Origin: Pseudomonadota bacterium
GTDB lineage: Bacteria; Pseudomonadota; Gammaproteobacteria; Pseudomonadales; Halieaceae
Direction: 5' to 3'
DNA: 14,937 nt
Assembly: GCA_030591305.1 (NCBI GenBank)
Contig: JAUVBI010000056.1
Span: forward strand, 1 to 14,937
In this document: piece after piece, positions 1 to 7,334 of the stretch
Position numbering within the stretch: the first letter of the stretch is position 1
Layout: each line of letters begins with the position of its first letter
The notes under the pieces: model-generated
The model's database searches: none
What the model was told of the DNA's origin: nothing
The model's input: the letters and a program-made list of their open reading frames with translations, nothing else
Translations under genes and position numbers: made by a program

Positions 1-334
1 ACTCAACCGTTGCCTGAACCACACCATCACCCTGGACTAGTTTGGTGGTGATAGTACCGGATATAGTACCGCCACCTTTTTCTTTCGCCTCAGCCAACAT
101 GACACACAGATACTCGCTCTGGTCCGCTGTTGTATAGGTGATTGTACCGGCATATTTGGTGGTGATAGCCCCGATCTTTAACTTCACCGTGCCAATAAAC
201 TGCTTGTCGTCAATAATTTCCGTCACTGAAGCACCGGGCAGACAGACAATCATCCGCTCCGGGTCCATCATAAATTCCCACACCTCATCGATGGGTGCCG
301 CTACTTCAAATTCTTCCTTTAACTCAATCGCCAT
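1..334 (-). CDS. coxG: CoxG-like SRPBCC family protein (partial, C-terminus outside window)
   Basis: Only the first 111 codons are present; the gene runs off the left edge. The translation begins MAIELKEEFEVAAPIDEVWE and continues with MDPERMIVCLPGA. This is the usual start of the CoxG/SRPBCC (START-like) fold: a beta strand, then xPxxxVWxxxxDPxxxxxCLPGA. Two similar beta strands (ITTK at about residues 56-59 and again near 98-101) are encoded by an exact 14-bp repeat. In carboxydotrophs CoxG helps anchor or mature CO dehydrogenase at the membrane; in other Mo-hydroxylase operons the role is less clear. It is the fourth gene of the minus-strand operon, 62 bp after the large subunit, with a weak Shine-Dalgarno (AGGTTGGGA). 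Its position at the end of an M-S-L gene set supports the call. The family is secure; the exact function is inferred from context. Confidence 0.85.
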   Translation of the reverse strand, partial: MAIELKEEFEVAAPIDEVWEFMMDPERMIVCLPGASVTEIIDDKQFIGTVKLKIGAITTKYAGTITYTTADQSEYLCVMLAEAKEKGGGTISGTITTKLVQGDGVVQATVE

Positions 335-396
335 TTCCCAACCTATTACTTAATAAACACATTAACCTCTTTCACACAAAAGAGGCACGGGTTGTA

Positions 397-2805
397 CTAG
401 CTGACTTCCTGTAACAACTTCCACACACGATTCGGTGAAGCCGGTGTCTCCCTGACCTGCACACCCAGGTGATGAACCGCATCGTTGATTGCACACATAA
501 TAGTGGCCGGCGTGGTGTGAATCGCACCCTCGCCACAACCTTTTGCACCCAGTGGTGCAACGGGAGACGGCGTTACAACAATGCCCTTCTCGGTCATGGG
601 AACCTCGTGAATACCCGGTAACAGATAATCTGAAAACAGCGATACCAGCGGCTGTCCATCCGGGGCGTAGACATACTCTTCATACAGCACCGCGCCCACC
701 CCCTGGGCTACACCACCCTGAATTTGCCCCTCTACAGAAGCGGGATTCAGCCGTGTGCCACAATCATCGACGATGAAGTATTTCAGTATCTCGGTGACAC
801 CGGTGTCTCTGTCCACTTCAACCAGCGCAATATGACAGGCGTTAGCTGCGGTCAGGTAACTCTTGCAACGCCCCTGGTCGTCTGGCTCGGTTCGATCCGG
901 AGCAGTCCACACATAGGTCGCTTCCGGGCAGGGTTCCATGCCGGGCGGCAACAAATCACTGCGCCCCAGCATAGTGCCAGCCACCTGGGCAATATGCATC
1001 TCGGCGCCGGGCATTCCCTTCACCCGCATATAGCCATCCATGAGTTCAATCTGTTCCGGTTCACACTGCATCAGCCTGGCAGTCACCAGACGAAACTTCT
1101 CTTCTATTTTTTTACAAGCACCCATAATGGCGCCGCTTATCGCCACTCCCAAACGACTACCGCCCGGTCCAAAATGTGGAGGAGCAACATCTGTGGAAGC
1201 GTAGGCAACCCGCACAGAGCTCATCTCAACACCAAAGTAATCGGCAACCAATTGGGCTGCCAGGGTGTACTGGCCCTGCCCTTCCAGGGAAAAGCCCACT
1301 GTTACCGTAATTGTGCCGAGAATATCGAAAGCGACCTTGACGCCCTCGGGCACACCAATACCGGGAATTCCGACAGTGGCATAGGCATTCCAATCGAACA
1401 CCCCTGGTTCTACCGTATTGGCAACACCAATGCCCAGCAAACGCCCCTCTTCCCGGGCCTTCACCTGCTGCTCACGCATCTGTTGGTAGTCAGCCATCCC
1501 GATGACTTTATCCAGAACGGCTTCGTAGTCACCACTGTCGTACTCGTTGCCACTGGGGATGGTGTAGGGAAATTGGTCTGGCTGGATATAATTCTGGCGA
1601 CGAATTTCAGTCGCATCAATACCCAGGTCATGAGCGGCAATATCTACCATGGATTCCAGAACGAAGTTATGGGGAGGGGGTCCATACCCTCTGTAGGCAT
1701 AGGTTGGGGCCTTATTGGTGGCCACCAGTTTCATATCATATTGTGCTGCTTCAATTGTGTAGCAGCCGGTGAAAGCGGCCAGCGGCTTGGCCGCAGAAAT
1801 TGTTCCATAGCCCTCGGCACCAGCTCCCTGGTTATCTATCAGGCTTATTTTAAAGCCGACCAGCGTACCATCTGCCTTAACGGCCAGAGAAGCATCGTAA
1901 TAACGGTCCCAGGATTGACCGGCCCCGGCCAACAGGTACTCTACACGGTCTTCTATGTATTTAACCGGCTTGCCGCCCGCCTTGCGGGACAAAAGTGCTG
2001 CAATATCGGTGCCGCGGGGCCCGCCTTTGCCACCAAAGCTTCCACCATGAGGGTGGGAGACAACCTTTATTTTATTGGACGGCAAATTGAGCGAAGCAGA
2101 CCTGCCCAGGGCGATAAAGCCCGGTGTCTGGTAGGAGCCATAGCAGGTCAGGCTATCATCGACCACATCCCACTGACAGACACAACCAAAGGTCTCCATG
2201 GGGTTGGCGCCAACACGATTCCAGCGAAACGTCTCGGTATATACGTGATCAGCCTCGGCAAATACATTATCTACATCGCCCCAGGTGTAGCGCCGGTTGT
2301 GAATAACATTGCTGTTTTGCTGCTCAAATATTTTTGGGGCGTCCTGCGCCTGTGCCTCATCAGGGGTTACTACTGTGGGCAGTAACTCATACTCCACCTC
2401 AATCAGTTCAAGTGCGTCCTCGGCTATATATCGGTTGCTTGCCGCTACAGCTGCTATAGGCTCACCGACAAAGCGGGCCTTATCCACCGCCATTGGGGTA
2501 CTGCCCCAGCCCTCGGGTGAGGTGGTGCCAATACTACACCAACGTTTGATATCCTCACCGGTCAACACCGCCACCACACCAGGCAACTGCGCTGCAGCGC
2601 TGACGTCCAGGCTGACAATTCTGGCATGGGGATGAGGGCTGCGCATAATGGCCGCATGAGCCATGCCAGGCAGTGAAAAATTATCGATAAACTGTGTGCT
2701 GCCTGTGACCAACCCGGGGTCTTCTATGCGATCGACCTCTTTACCCACGAAACGGGGAGAAGTAATGGGCATGTCTTCCGGTAATGCGGGAATTTCAATT
2801 GCCAT
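397..2805 (-). CDS. Mo-hydroxylase large (molybdopterin-binding) subunit, CoxL/XdhA-like, atypical active-site loop
   Basis: This 802-residue protein is the catalytic subunit of a xanthine oxidase-family hydroxylase. It binds the molybdopterin cytosine dinucleotide cofactor and hydroxylates its substrate with water-derived oxygen. An aldehyde oxidase a/b hammerhead-type N-terminal domain (about residues 20-145) precedes the Mo-binding domains. Visible signatures are GGSFGGK at 254-260, AYRGYGPPP at 370-378, GQGQ at 509-512, and KGCGEG at 755-760, where E759 matches the family's catalytic glutamate. The 370-378 loop is neither the form I CO-dehydrogenase motif (AYxCSFR) nor the usual form II motif (AYRGAGR): the following Arg is replaced by Pro-Pro. 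CO oxidation is therefore unlikely, and an aldehyde, purine or N-heterocycle is more plausible. The start has a good GAGG ribosome site 6 nt upstream. It lies 26 bp after the iron-sulfur subunit, in the same operon. Length is normal for the family. Substrate unknown. Confidence 0.93.
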   Translation of the reverse strand: MAIEIPALPEDMPITSPRFVGKEVDRIEDPGLVTGSTQFIDNFSLPGMAHAAIMRSPHPHARIVSLDVSAAAQLPGVVAVLTGEDIKRWCSIGTTSPEGWGSTPMAVDKARFVGEPIAAVAASNRYIAEDALELIEVEYELLPTVVTPDEAQAQDAPKIFEQQNSNVIHNRRYTWGDVDNVFAEADHVYTETFRWNRVGANPMETFGCVCQWDVVDDSLTCYGSYQTPGFIALGRSASLNLPSNKIKVVSHPHGGSFGGKGGPRGTDIAALLSRKAGGKPVKYIEDRVEYLLAGAGQSWDRYYDASLAVKADGTLVGFKISLIDNQGAGAEGYGTISAAKPLAAFTGCYTIEAAQYDMKLVATNKAPTYAYRGYGPPPHNFVLESMVDIAAHDLGIDATEIRRQNYIQPDQFPYTIPSGNEYDSGDYEAVLDKVIGMADYQQMREQQVKAREEGRLLGIGVANTVEPGVFDWNAYATVGIPGIGVPEGVKVAFDILGTITVTVGFSLEGQGQYTLAAQLVADYFGVEMSSVRVAYASTDVAPPHFGPGGSRLGVAISGAIMGACKKIEEKFRLVTARLMQCEPEQIELMDGYMRVKGMPGAEMHIAQVAGTMLGRSDLLPPGMEPCPEATYVWTAPDRTEPDDQGRCKSYLTAANACHIALVEVDRDTGVTEILKYFIVDDCGTRLNPASVEGQIQGGVAQGVGAVLYEEYVYAPDGQPLVSLFSDYLLPGIHEVPMTEKGIVVTPSPVAPLGAKGCGEGAIHTTPATIMCAINDAVHHLGVQVRETPASPNRVWKLLQEVS

Positions 2806-2831
2806 AGTTTGCCTCTTCCAGAACCCGGAAC

Positions 2832-3344
2832 TTATGCGCTAACGTGAGCGCCAGCCAGCTTTCCGCCCTGGGTTTTGACGGCTGCTAAACGTACAGATTG
2901 AATGATTGATTGATAGCCAGTGCAACGGCACAGGTTGCCGTCCAGGGCATCCTTGATTTCCTGATCGGTCGGGTTTGGGTTGTTGCCCAGCAACTCGAGA
3001 GTACTCATCAGGAACCCGGGGGTACAAAAACCACACTGCAGTCCGTGTTCCTCTATAAAAGCTTTCTGAATGGGGTGTAACTCACCACTTTCTGCGTTGC
3101 GTAGCCCCTCAACCGTCTGCAGACTTGTGCCATCAGCCTGTACCGCCAGCATCAGGCACGAACGCACAGCATATCCATCTTTGATAATGGTGCAGGCACC
3201 GCAAACGCCGTGTTCACAGCCGACATGGGTGCCTGTTAATTGCAGTTCATGGCGCAGGAAATCAACCAGAGTCAGGCGCGGATCAACTTCACGTTCGTAG
3301 TTCACGCCATTTACGGTGAGCTTAACTTGTCGTAGTGCTGTCAT
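2832..3344 (-). CDS. Mo-hydroxylase small (2Fe-2S) subunit, CoxS-like
   Basis: This 170-residue protein carries two [2Fe-2S] clusters and passes electrons from the Mo site to the FAD subunit. The N-terminal plant-ferredoxin-type domain has C43, C48, C51 and C63 (C-x4-C-x2-C-x11-C, within GCEHGVCGAC). The C-terminal four-helix domain has C104, C107, C139 and C141 (CGFC and CRC motifs, with the familiar LxGNLCRCTGY). All eight ligands are present and the length is typical (about 155-175). The ATG follows an AGAGG at about 9 nt. It lies 41 bp after the FAD subunit and 26 bp before the large subunit, so co-transcription is very likely. The protein is cytoplasmic, with no signal peptide. The family assignment is firm; only the substrate of the complex is open. 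Confidence 0.95.
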   Translation of the reverse strand: MTALRQVKLTVNGVNYEREVDPRLTLVDFLRHELQLTGTHVGCEHGVCGACTIIKDGYAVRSCLMLAVQADGTSLQTVEGLRNAESGELHPIQKAFIEEHGLQCGFCTPGFLMSTLELLGNNPNPTDQEIKDALDGNLCRCTGYQSIIQSVRLAAVKTQGGKLAGAHVSA

Positions 3345-3385
3345 CGATTTAAACCTCTTGCGCTTTTCAATAGTGTTTCGGGGTA

Positions 3386-4297
3386 TTAAGCCGCCCGTGT
3401 GACGGCTTCAGCAAGGCAGCGTCTGACCAGTGTCGCTATCAGGCTGCGGCGGTATTCCCCGGTAGCATGTACGTCGGTAATGGGTTCATCCAGCGCTGCG
3501 GCGGCTACTTCGCCAGCTTTTGCGAAAAGCTCTTCCCCGGGTGCGCTACCATTGACCAGTTGCTCAGCATCCACCAGCCTGGCCGCTATGGCGTTGACAC
3601 CGAAAACGGCGATCACCACATTGATACAATTACCCGCTTCCATTTTCAGGGTCACGGCAACACCGGCCAGAGCCAGATCGCCCTGCCTGCGGCAGATCTC
3701 CTGAAACGCCCAGCCTGTACCCTGGGGCATAACCGGTACCCGCACCTCGGTAAGAACCTCGGAGCAATCAATGTCGGTAGTGAGAAACGACAGATAAAAT
3801 TTGTCAGCCGGGATGATACGCTCACCATCTGGCCCCACGACCACCATCTCCATAGCCAGAGCCTGAGCAATAGCGCCATATTCAGCGGCGGGATCAGCGT
3901 GGGCAAAGGAGCCCCCCACAGTACCCTGGTTGCGAATCTGCCGGTGGCCTATATGCTTCGTAGCCACGTGTAACAAAGGTTGATTGCGTTGCAGCAGTGT
4001 AGAATCTTCTGCCGCACTCTTGGTCGTCATGGCACCGATACAAATCACGCCATTTTCTTCGCGAATATAATCCAGTGTTTTTATTTTGCCCAAGTCAACA
4101 AGAGCTTCCGGCCTGGCCATACGCAGGCTGAGCATCGGCATAAGACTCTGCCCCCCGGCCAGGATTTTGGCATCAACATCATCATCCTCAAGCTTTTGAA
4201 GGAGAGAGACAGCCTCGTCAACGGTCTCTGGCGCATAATAATCAAATGGTGCCGGCTTCATTGGAACCCCCGTAAAAACGTAATCTGGCAGGGACAT
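3386..4297 (-). CDS. Mo-hydroxylase medium (FAD-binding) subunit, CoxM-like
   Basis: This 303-residue protein is the flavoprotein subunit that re-oxidises the Mo/Fe-S chain and hands electrons to an acceptor. The PCMH-type FAD domain shows AGGQS at residues 47-51 (pyrophosphate loop) and TVGGSFAHADPAAEY at 126-140, both diagnostic of CoxM/XdhB proteins. The C-terminal CO dehydrogenase flavoprotein domain includes the CRRQGDLALAGVAVTL stretch. Two starts are possible. The first ATG (4297) has a good GAGGTGG ribosome site. The internal Met13 (4261), preceded by GGGGG, gives the family-typical beginning MKPAPFDYYAP. I list the longer form because its ribosome site is better, but the shorter one fits homologs. 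It is the first gene of the minus-strand operon and diverges from the DUF385 gene. Confidence 0.93.
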   Translation of the reverse strand: MSLPDYVFTGVPMKPAPFDYYAPETVDEAVSLLQKLEDDDVDAKILAGGQSLMPMLSLRMARPEALVDLGKIKTLDYIREENGVICIGAMTTKSAAEDSTLLQRNQPLLHVATKHIGHRQIRNQGTVGGSFAHADPAAEYGAIAQALAMEMVVVGPDGERIIPADKFYLSFLTTDIDCSEVLTEVRVPVMPQGTGWAFQEICRRQGDLALAGVAVTLKMEAGNCINVVIAVFGVNAIAARLVDAEQLVNGSAPGEELFAKAGEVAAAALDEPITDVHATGEYRRSLIATLVRRCLAEAVTRAA

Positions 4298-4609
4298 ACC
4301 CCACCTCGCCTCAGACCCTGATTATACCTGTGTCCAGGCTAAAATCTGTGCCTGTCAATCCAAATTTATGCCGCCTGGATCAATATAAGCAAATATAAGA
4401 GAACATTTGATAACAATGTAAACCAGCCCGGCATTGGAAAAGTCTAATGACTAAAACGGCCCGCCACCAATTTGCATCGCATCAATTCCGGCCTTCAAAA
4501 TCTCATTTTGGGACATGCGTTTGTACTCCATGTGAATAGAACATAGACTCATAATTTAAGCTGCGCAAAGATCAGGTGACGTCCAACTAACTAAAGCTGA
4601 GGGCTAAAC
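4298..4609. other. 312-bp divergent intergenic region between the Mo-hydroxylase operon and the DUF385 gene
   Basis: This gap separates two divergent transcription units, so it should hold both promoters. On the minus side it has TATAAT and TTGACA boxes with unusual spacing. On the plus side CATAAT (4550-4555) is a -10-like hexamer about 55 nt before the DUF385 start, but no convincing -35 box accompanies it. A minus-strand reading frame of 33 codons (4451-4552) has no ribosome site and is not called as a gene. The stretch 4380-4430 is AT-rich. No RNA gene or strong terminator is visible. Confidence 0.5.
4321..4358 (-). promoter_or_regulatory. candidate promoter elements for the Mo-hydroxylase operon
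   Basis: On the minus strand a perfect TATAAT (4321-4326) lies 24 nt before the first ATG of the FAD subunit, and a perfect TTGACA (4353-4358) lies upstream. They are separated by 26 nt, much more than the 16-18 nt of a normal sigma-70 promoter. They may not form one promoter: the TATAAT could work with an activator or a poorer -35 box. Start of transcription near 4314 would leave a very short leader carrying the ribosome site. Confidence 0.3.
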
Positions 4610-5119
4610 ATGTCAAATCGTGAAAATATGGTAAAGCCGGATTTTATGTCCGATGAAGATTGGGAGGGCTTGAAGAAAGCAACAGAATCTCTGGAGCGTA
4701 TAAAAGGTGATGCGAAAGCGGATGTTGCCGACTACCTGGCCAACCCTGAGGGCAGGTCCACTGGTGCAGGGCCCTCCGGGCTTCCCACTTTGTTACTGAG
4801 TGCTCTCGGGCGTAAATCGGGAGAAGAGCGCACAACGCCCCTGGTTTTTTTACAACACGGTAAAGACATGATTATTGTTGGGTCACTGGCCGGTTACGAC
4901 ACTCACCCTGCCTGGGTTCTCAATGTCCGTACCAATCCTGAGTGCTGGGCGCAGCTCGATGACAAAAAAATGAAAGTCACTGCCCGCGATGCTTCCAATG
5001 AAGAGCGCGCAGCCTTATGGCCGAAACTAACAGAACTGTTCCCACCCTGGGGCTATTTTCAGAAGCAAACCGATCGTCCCTTTGCGCTTGTAGTTCTCTC
5101 GCCAACGGGCACGGAATAA
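4610..5119 (+). CDS. DUF385/Ddn-family deazaflavin (F420)-dependent oxidoreductase-like protein
   Basis: This 169-residue protein belongs to the nitroreductase family of deazaflavin-dependent enzymes (F420H2-dependent quinone reductase/Ddn type). It forms a small split beta-barrel that binds F420 or a related flavin and transfers hydride to quinones, enones or nitro compounds. Supporting motifs are GRKSGEERTTPL at residues 67-78, the IIVGSLAGYDTHPAWVLNV segment at about 88-106, which matches the family's (A/G)S.GG...HP.W..N loop, and a C-terminal strand with RPFALVVL. The N-terminal 45 residues are charged and helical, as in many homologs. The ATG has GAGGG about 7 nt upstream. It is followed after 47 bp by the OYE-like gene, so the two are probably co-transcribed. 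No F420 biosynthesis gene lies in the window, so the true cofactor is unproven; FMN or another flavin is possible. Confidence 0.85.
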   Translation: MSNRENMVKPDFMSDEDWEGLKKATESLERIKGDAKADVADYLANPEGRSTGAGPSGLPTLLLSALGRKSGEERTTPLVFLQHGKDMIIVGSLAGYDTHPAWVLNVRTNPECWAQLDDKKMKVTARDASNEERAALWPKLTELFPPWGYFQKQTDRPFALVVLSPTGTE

Positions 5120-5166
5120 ACCCCACCGAAAAGAGTTGTCCAGATACAGCATAAGGAAATATCGCC

Positions 5167-7164
5167 ATGAGCAAAGTGCAGTTCGAGCATCTTTTCACCC
5201 CCCTGCAGGTAGGACCGATGCAGGTACCCAACCGTATCTGCGAGACCACCAACACCATTAATTCCTCGATGATGCCGGGTCGTCTGGACGAACACTTTAT
5301 CGAGCACCATGGCGCCAAAGCCCGGGGGGGTACCGGCTGGATTGGTAGCGAGACCTGGCTGCTAAACTCGCCGTTTCCACCGGAAACGCCGGATGAAATA
5401 GGCCTTTCAGTGGGCTTCGCTTCACATTTTGGTGCCTATCAGGATCCCGCATTTGGCGAAGATATGGCAAAGTTCTGCGACGAGGTACACAGCAGCGGCT
5501 CTGTGGCGGTTGTGCAATTAACTCACCTCAACTCGGTGTGGGCACCCTCACCGGTTCCCGTCCTGGGGGTTCAGGACTATACGCCCCATGTAATGGGAGA
5601 GCAGGAGATTGAATTCTGCCTCAACACCTACGCCGATGGTGCAGAGGTTGCAAAAAATGCAGGCGCGGATGCCATAGAAATTCACTGCGCCCACGAGACT
5701 TTGGCCTACAGCTTTTTATCTCCGGTAACAAACCGGCGCACTGACCAGTGGGGCGGTGGCCCCGGGCAACGTGTCCGTTTCGTACTGGAGGCACTGAAAC
5801 GTATACGCCAGCGCGTTGGCAACTCAATGGCCCTGGGCATACGCATTGCAGGTACCGAATTTCGCAAGGATGGCTACGATAATATGGAGATGCGCGAGAT
5901 GCTCTACGCCATCGCCGAAGCCGGACTACTCGATTTTGTAGACATCGACGCCGGACACTGCTGGGGTGCGCCATCCTATGTACCCAACTCCTACTATGCC
6001 CATGCCCAGTTTCGAGAGTTTGGCCAGGCGGCAATGGCTGATCTCGCCGAGATGAATCCTAGGCCTGCAGTTCTGTTTTCCGGGCGCATTAATGACCCCG
6101 TGTTGGCGGAGGAACTAATCAGGGATGGAATCTGTGACCTTGTGGGTATGGTGCGAGCGGGCATCGCCGACCCCGAATTTGCCAACAAGGCGCGAGAGGG
6201 CCGCTTGAGCGAGATACGACGCTGTATCGGCTGTACCCGCTGTATCGACGAGGCCTCAGAACCCAAGACCTTTCCCTACACACCGACCTGCTCCATCAAT
6301 CCGGTCATCGGCAAGGAACTGTTGTGGAAAGAAAGCTACCAGAGTGCCGAAATAATAAAAAATGTCGTGGTAGTCGGTGGCGGTATTGCCGGCTGTGAGG
6401 CCGCACGGGTGGCAGCCATGCGAGGCCACAAGGTGACCCTGCTGGAGCAGGACAAGCGACTGGGAGGCCAATTACTTATCGCTGCCAGAGCGCCAGGGCG
6501 CGATGATTTTGAAGACCAGGCGTATTTCGAGGAAAACGAAATGACCCGCCTGGGGGTCGATGTACGGCTTCAGACCAATGCCGATATCGACGCCATTCTG
6601 GCACTGTCGCCAGACGCGGTAGTCATCGCTACCGGTTCGATGCCACGTGTACCCAACGATATTCCCGGCATCGACCTGCCCCATGTAGTACAGGGCTGGG
6701 ATGTCATGCAGGGCAAGGCCGCAACGGGAGACCGGGTTGCCATCATATCGATGGAAGACTATTACGAAACGCCTTGCGTGGCTGAATACCTGACAAAACA
6801 GGGCAAGCAGGTGGAGGTATTCAGCAAGTCGGTGCACCTGGGCTCAGACATTGCCCGCTATTCCATCGGTATGGTGTTGAAGCACATGGAGCAATGTGGG
6901 GTGAAAATGCATCCGAACCTGATGCTGAATGAAGTCAAAGCCGACAGCTTCGAGCTCGTTTCGTCCTGGGGTGATGCTACCTATAGTAAAGAAGGCTTCG
7001 ATAGTATCGTATTGGTCTGTGGGTCGGTGCCGCAACACGATCTGTATGACCAGCTCAAAGCCCAAGGAACCATCGAGCAGGTGTATGTGGCGGGCTCCGC
7101 ATGGCTGCCGCGGCACTTGGCAGAAGCCTCAAGTCATGGTGCCAGTATTGGCCTGGTAATTTAA
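5167..7164 (+). CDS. OYE-family NADH:flavin / 2,4-dienoyl-CoA reductase-like FMN/4Fe-4S/FAD oxidoreductase (FadH/BaiCD/BaiH architecture)
   Basis: This 665-residue protein likely reduces a C=C bond conjugated to a carbonyl, or runs the reverse reaction. An N-terminal FMN TIM barrel (about 1-345) opens with FTPLQVGPMQVPNRI and contains FLSPVTNRRTDQWGGG. The 4Fe-4S ligands are C353, C356, C359 and C375, with trimethylamine-dehydrogenase-like CxxCxxC spacing. The FAD/NAD(P)H domain (about 395-665) has GGGIAG at 404-409 with an acidic E427, and the C-terminal AGSAWLPRHLAEASSHG. The overall length and order match FadH, trimethylamine dehydrogenase and the bile-acid enzymes BaiCD and BaiH. Oddity: the barrel motif that usually reads H-G/S-Y-L is H-E-T-L (T178), so the catalytic Tyr of FadH is absent; H264 may remain as an acid. 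AAGGA precedes the ATG by 9 nt. A 4-ene or dienone alicyclic substrate is plausible but inferred. Confidence 0.92.
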   Translation: MSKVQFEHLFTPLQVGPMQVPNRICETTNTINSSMMPGRLDEHFIEHHGAKARGGTGWIGSETWLLNSPFPPETPDEIGLSVGFASHFGAYQDPAFGEDMAKFCDEVHSSGSVAVVQLTHLNSVWAPSPVPVLGVQDYTPHVMGEQEIEFCLNTYADGAEVAKNAGADAIEIHCAHETLAYSFLSPVTNRRTDQWGGGPGQRVRFVLEALKRIRQRVGNSMALGIRIAGTEFRKDGYDNMEMREMLYAIAEAGLLDFVDIDAGHCWGAPSYVPNSYYAHAQFREFGQAAMADLAEMNPRPAVLFSGRINDPVLAEELIRDGICDLVGMVRAGIADPEFANKAREGRLSEIRRCIGCTRCIDEASEPKTFPYTPTCSINPVIGKELLWKESYQSAEIIKNVVVVGGGIAGCEAARVAAMRGHKVTLLEQDKRLGGQLLIAARAPGRDDFEDQAYFEENEMTRLGVDVRLQTNADIDAILALSPDAVVIATGSMPRVPNDIPGIDLPHVVQGWDVMQGKAATGDRVAIISMEDYYETPCVAEYLTKQGKQVEVFSKSVHLGSDIARYSIGMVLKHMEQCGVKMHPNLMLNEVKADSFELVSSWGDATYSKEGFDSIVLVCGSVPQHDLYDQLKAQGTIEQVYVAGSAWLPRHLAEASSHGASIGLVI

Positions 7165-7249
7165 GGCCAGCACACACGCTATGTGATTCGTATTCAAACT
7201 ATCTCCGGTCGGTCGCATCGTTCAGGGCAAAAATGAGCAGACAAATATT

Positions 7250-7271
7250 GATAAAGTTACTTTACTTTATC
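7250..7271. repeat. inverted repeat upstream of the CocE-family gene (operator or stem-loop)
   Basis: Perfect 8-bp arms GATAAAGT (7250-7257) and ACTTTATC (7264-7271) are separated by a 6-nt loop, in the 170-bp gap after the OYE-like gene. The following sequence is T-rich only in patches (TTTGCTCGATTTT), so it could be a weak terminator for the upstream operon. AT-rich arms of this kind also fit a regulator site for the hydrolase gene, which starts 64 nt downstream. Confidence 0.5.
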
Positions 7272-7334
7272 TTTGCTCGATTTTACGATTAGCTACGGAC
7301 TTTAATTAGCAGGTTCAGCTGAGGGAGAGTTTGG

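Noticed and set aside
41..168. Exact 14-bp direct repeat (41-54 and 155-168) as a mobile or regulatory repeat
   Set aside because: Both copies lie in frame inside the CoxG-like gene and encode the same short beta-strand segment (ITTK), so protein structure explains them.
138..353. 71-codon plus-strand frame at the left edge
   Set aside because: It is antisense to the CoxG-like gene, which has clear family motifs and continues the operon.
724..2385. Long 553-codon open frame on the plus strand
   Set aside because: It is fully antisense to the Mo-hydroxylase large subunit, whose motifs are unmistakable. The antisense translation shows no recognisable domain and low-complexity coding character, so it is a by-product of codon use.
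397..4297. Annotation of the minus-strand operon as a true aerobic CO dehydrogenase
   Set aside because: The large subunit lacks the AYxCSFR active-site motif needed for the Mo-Cu centre of CO dehydrogenase.
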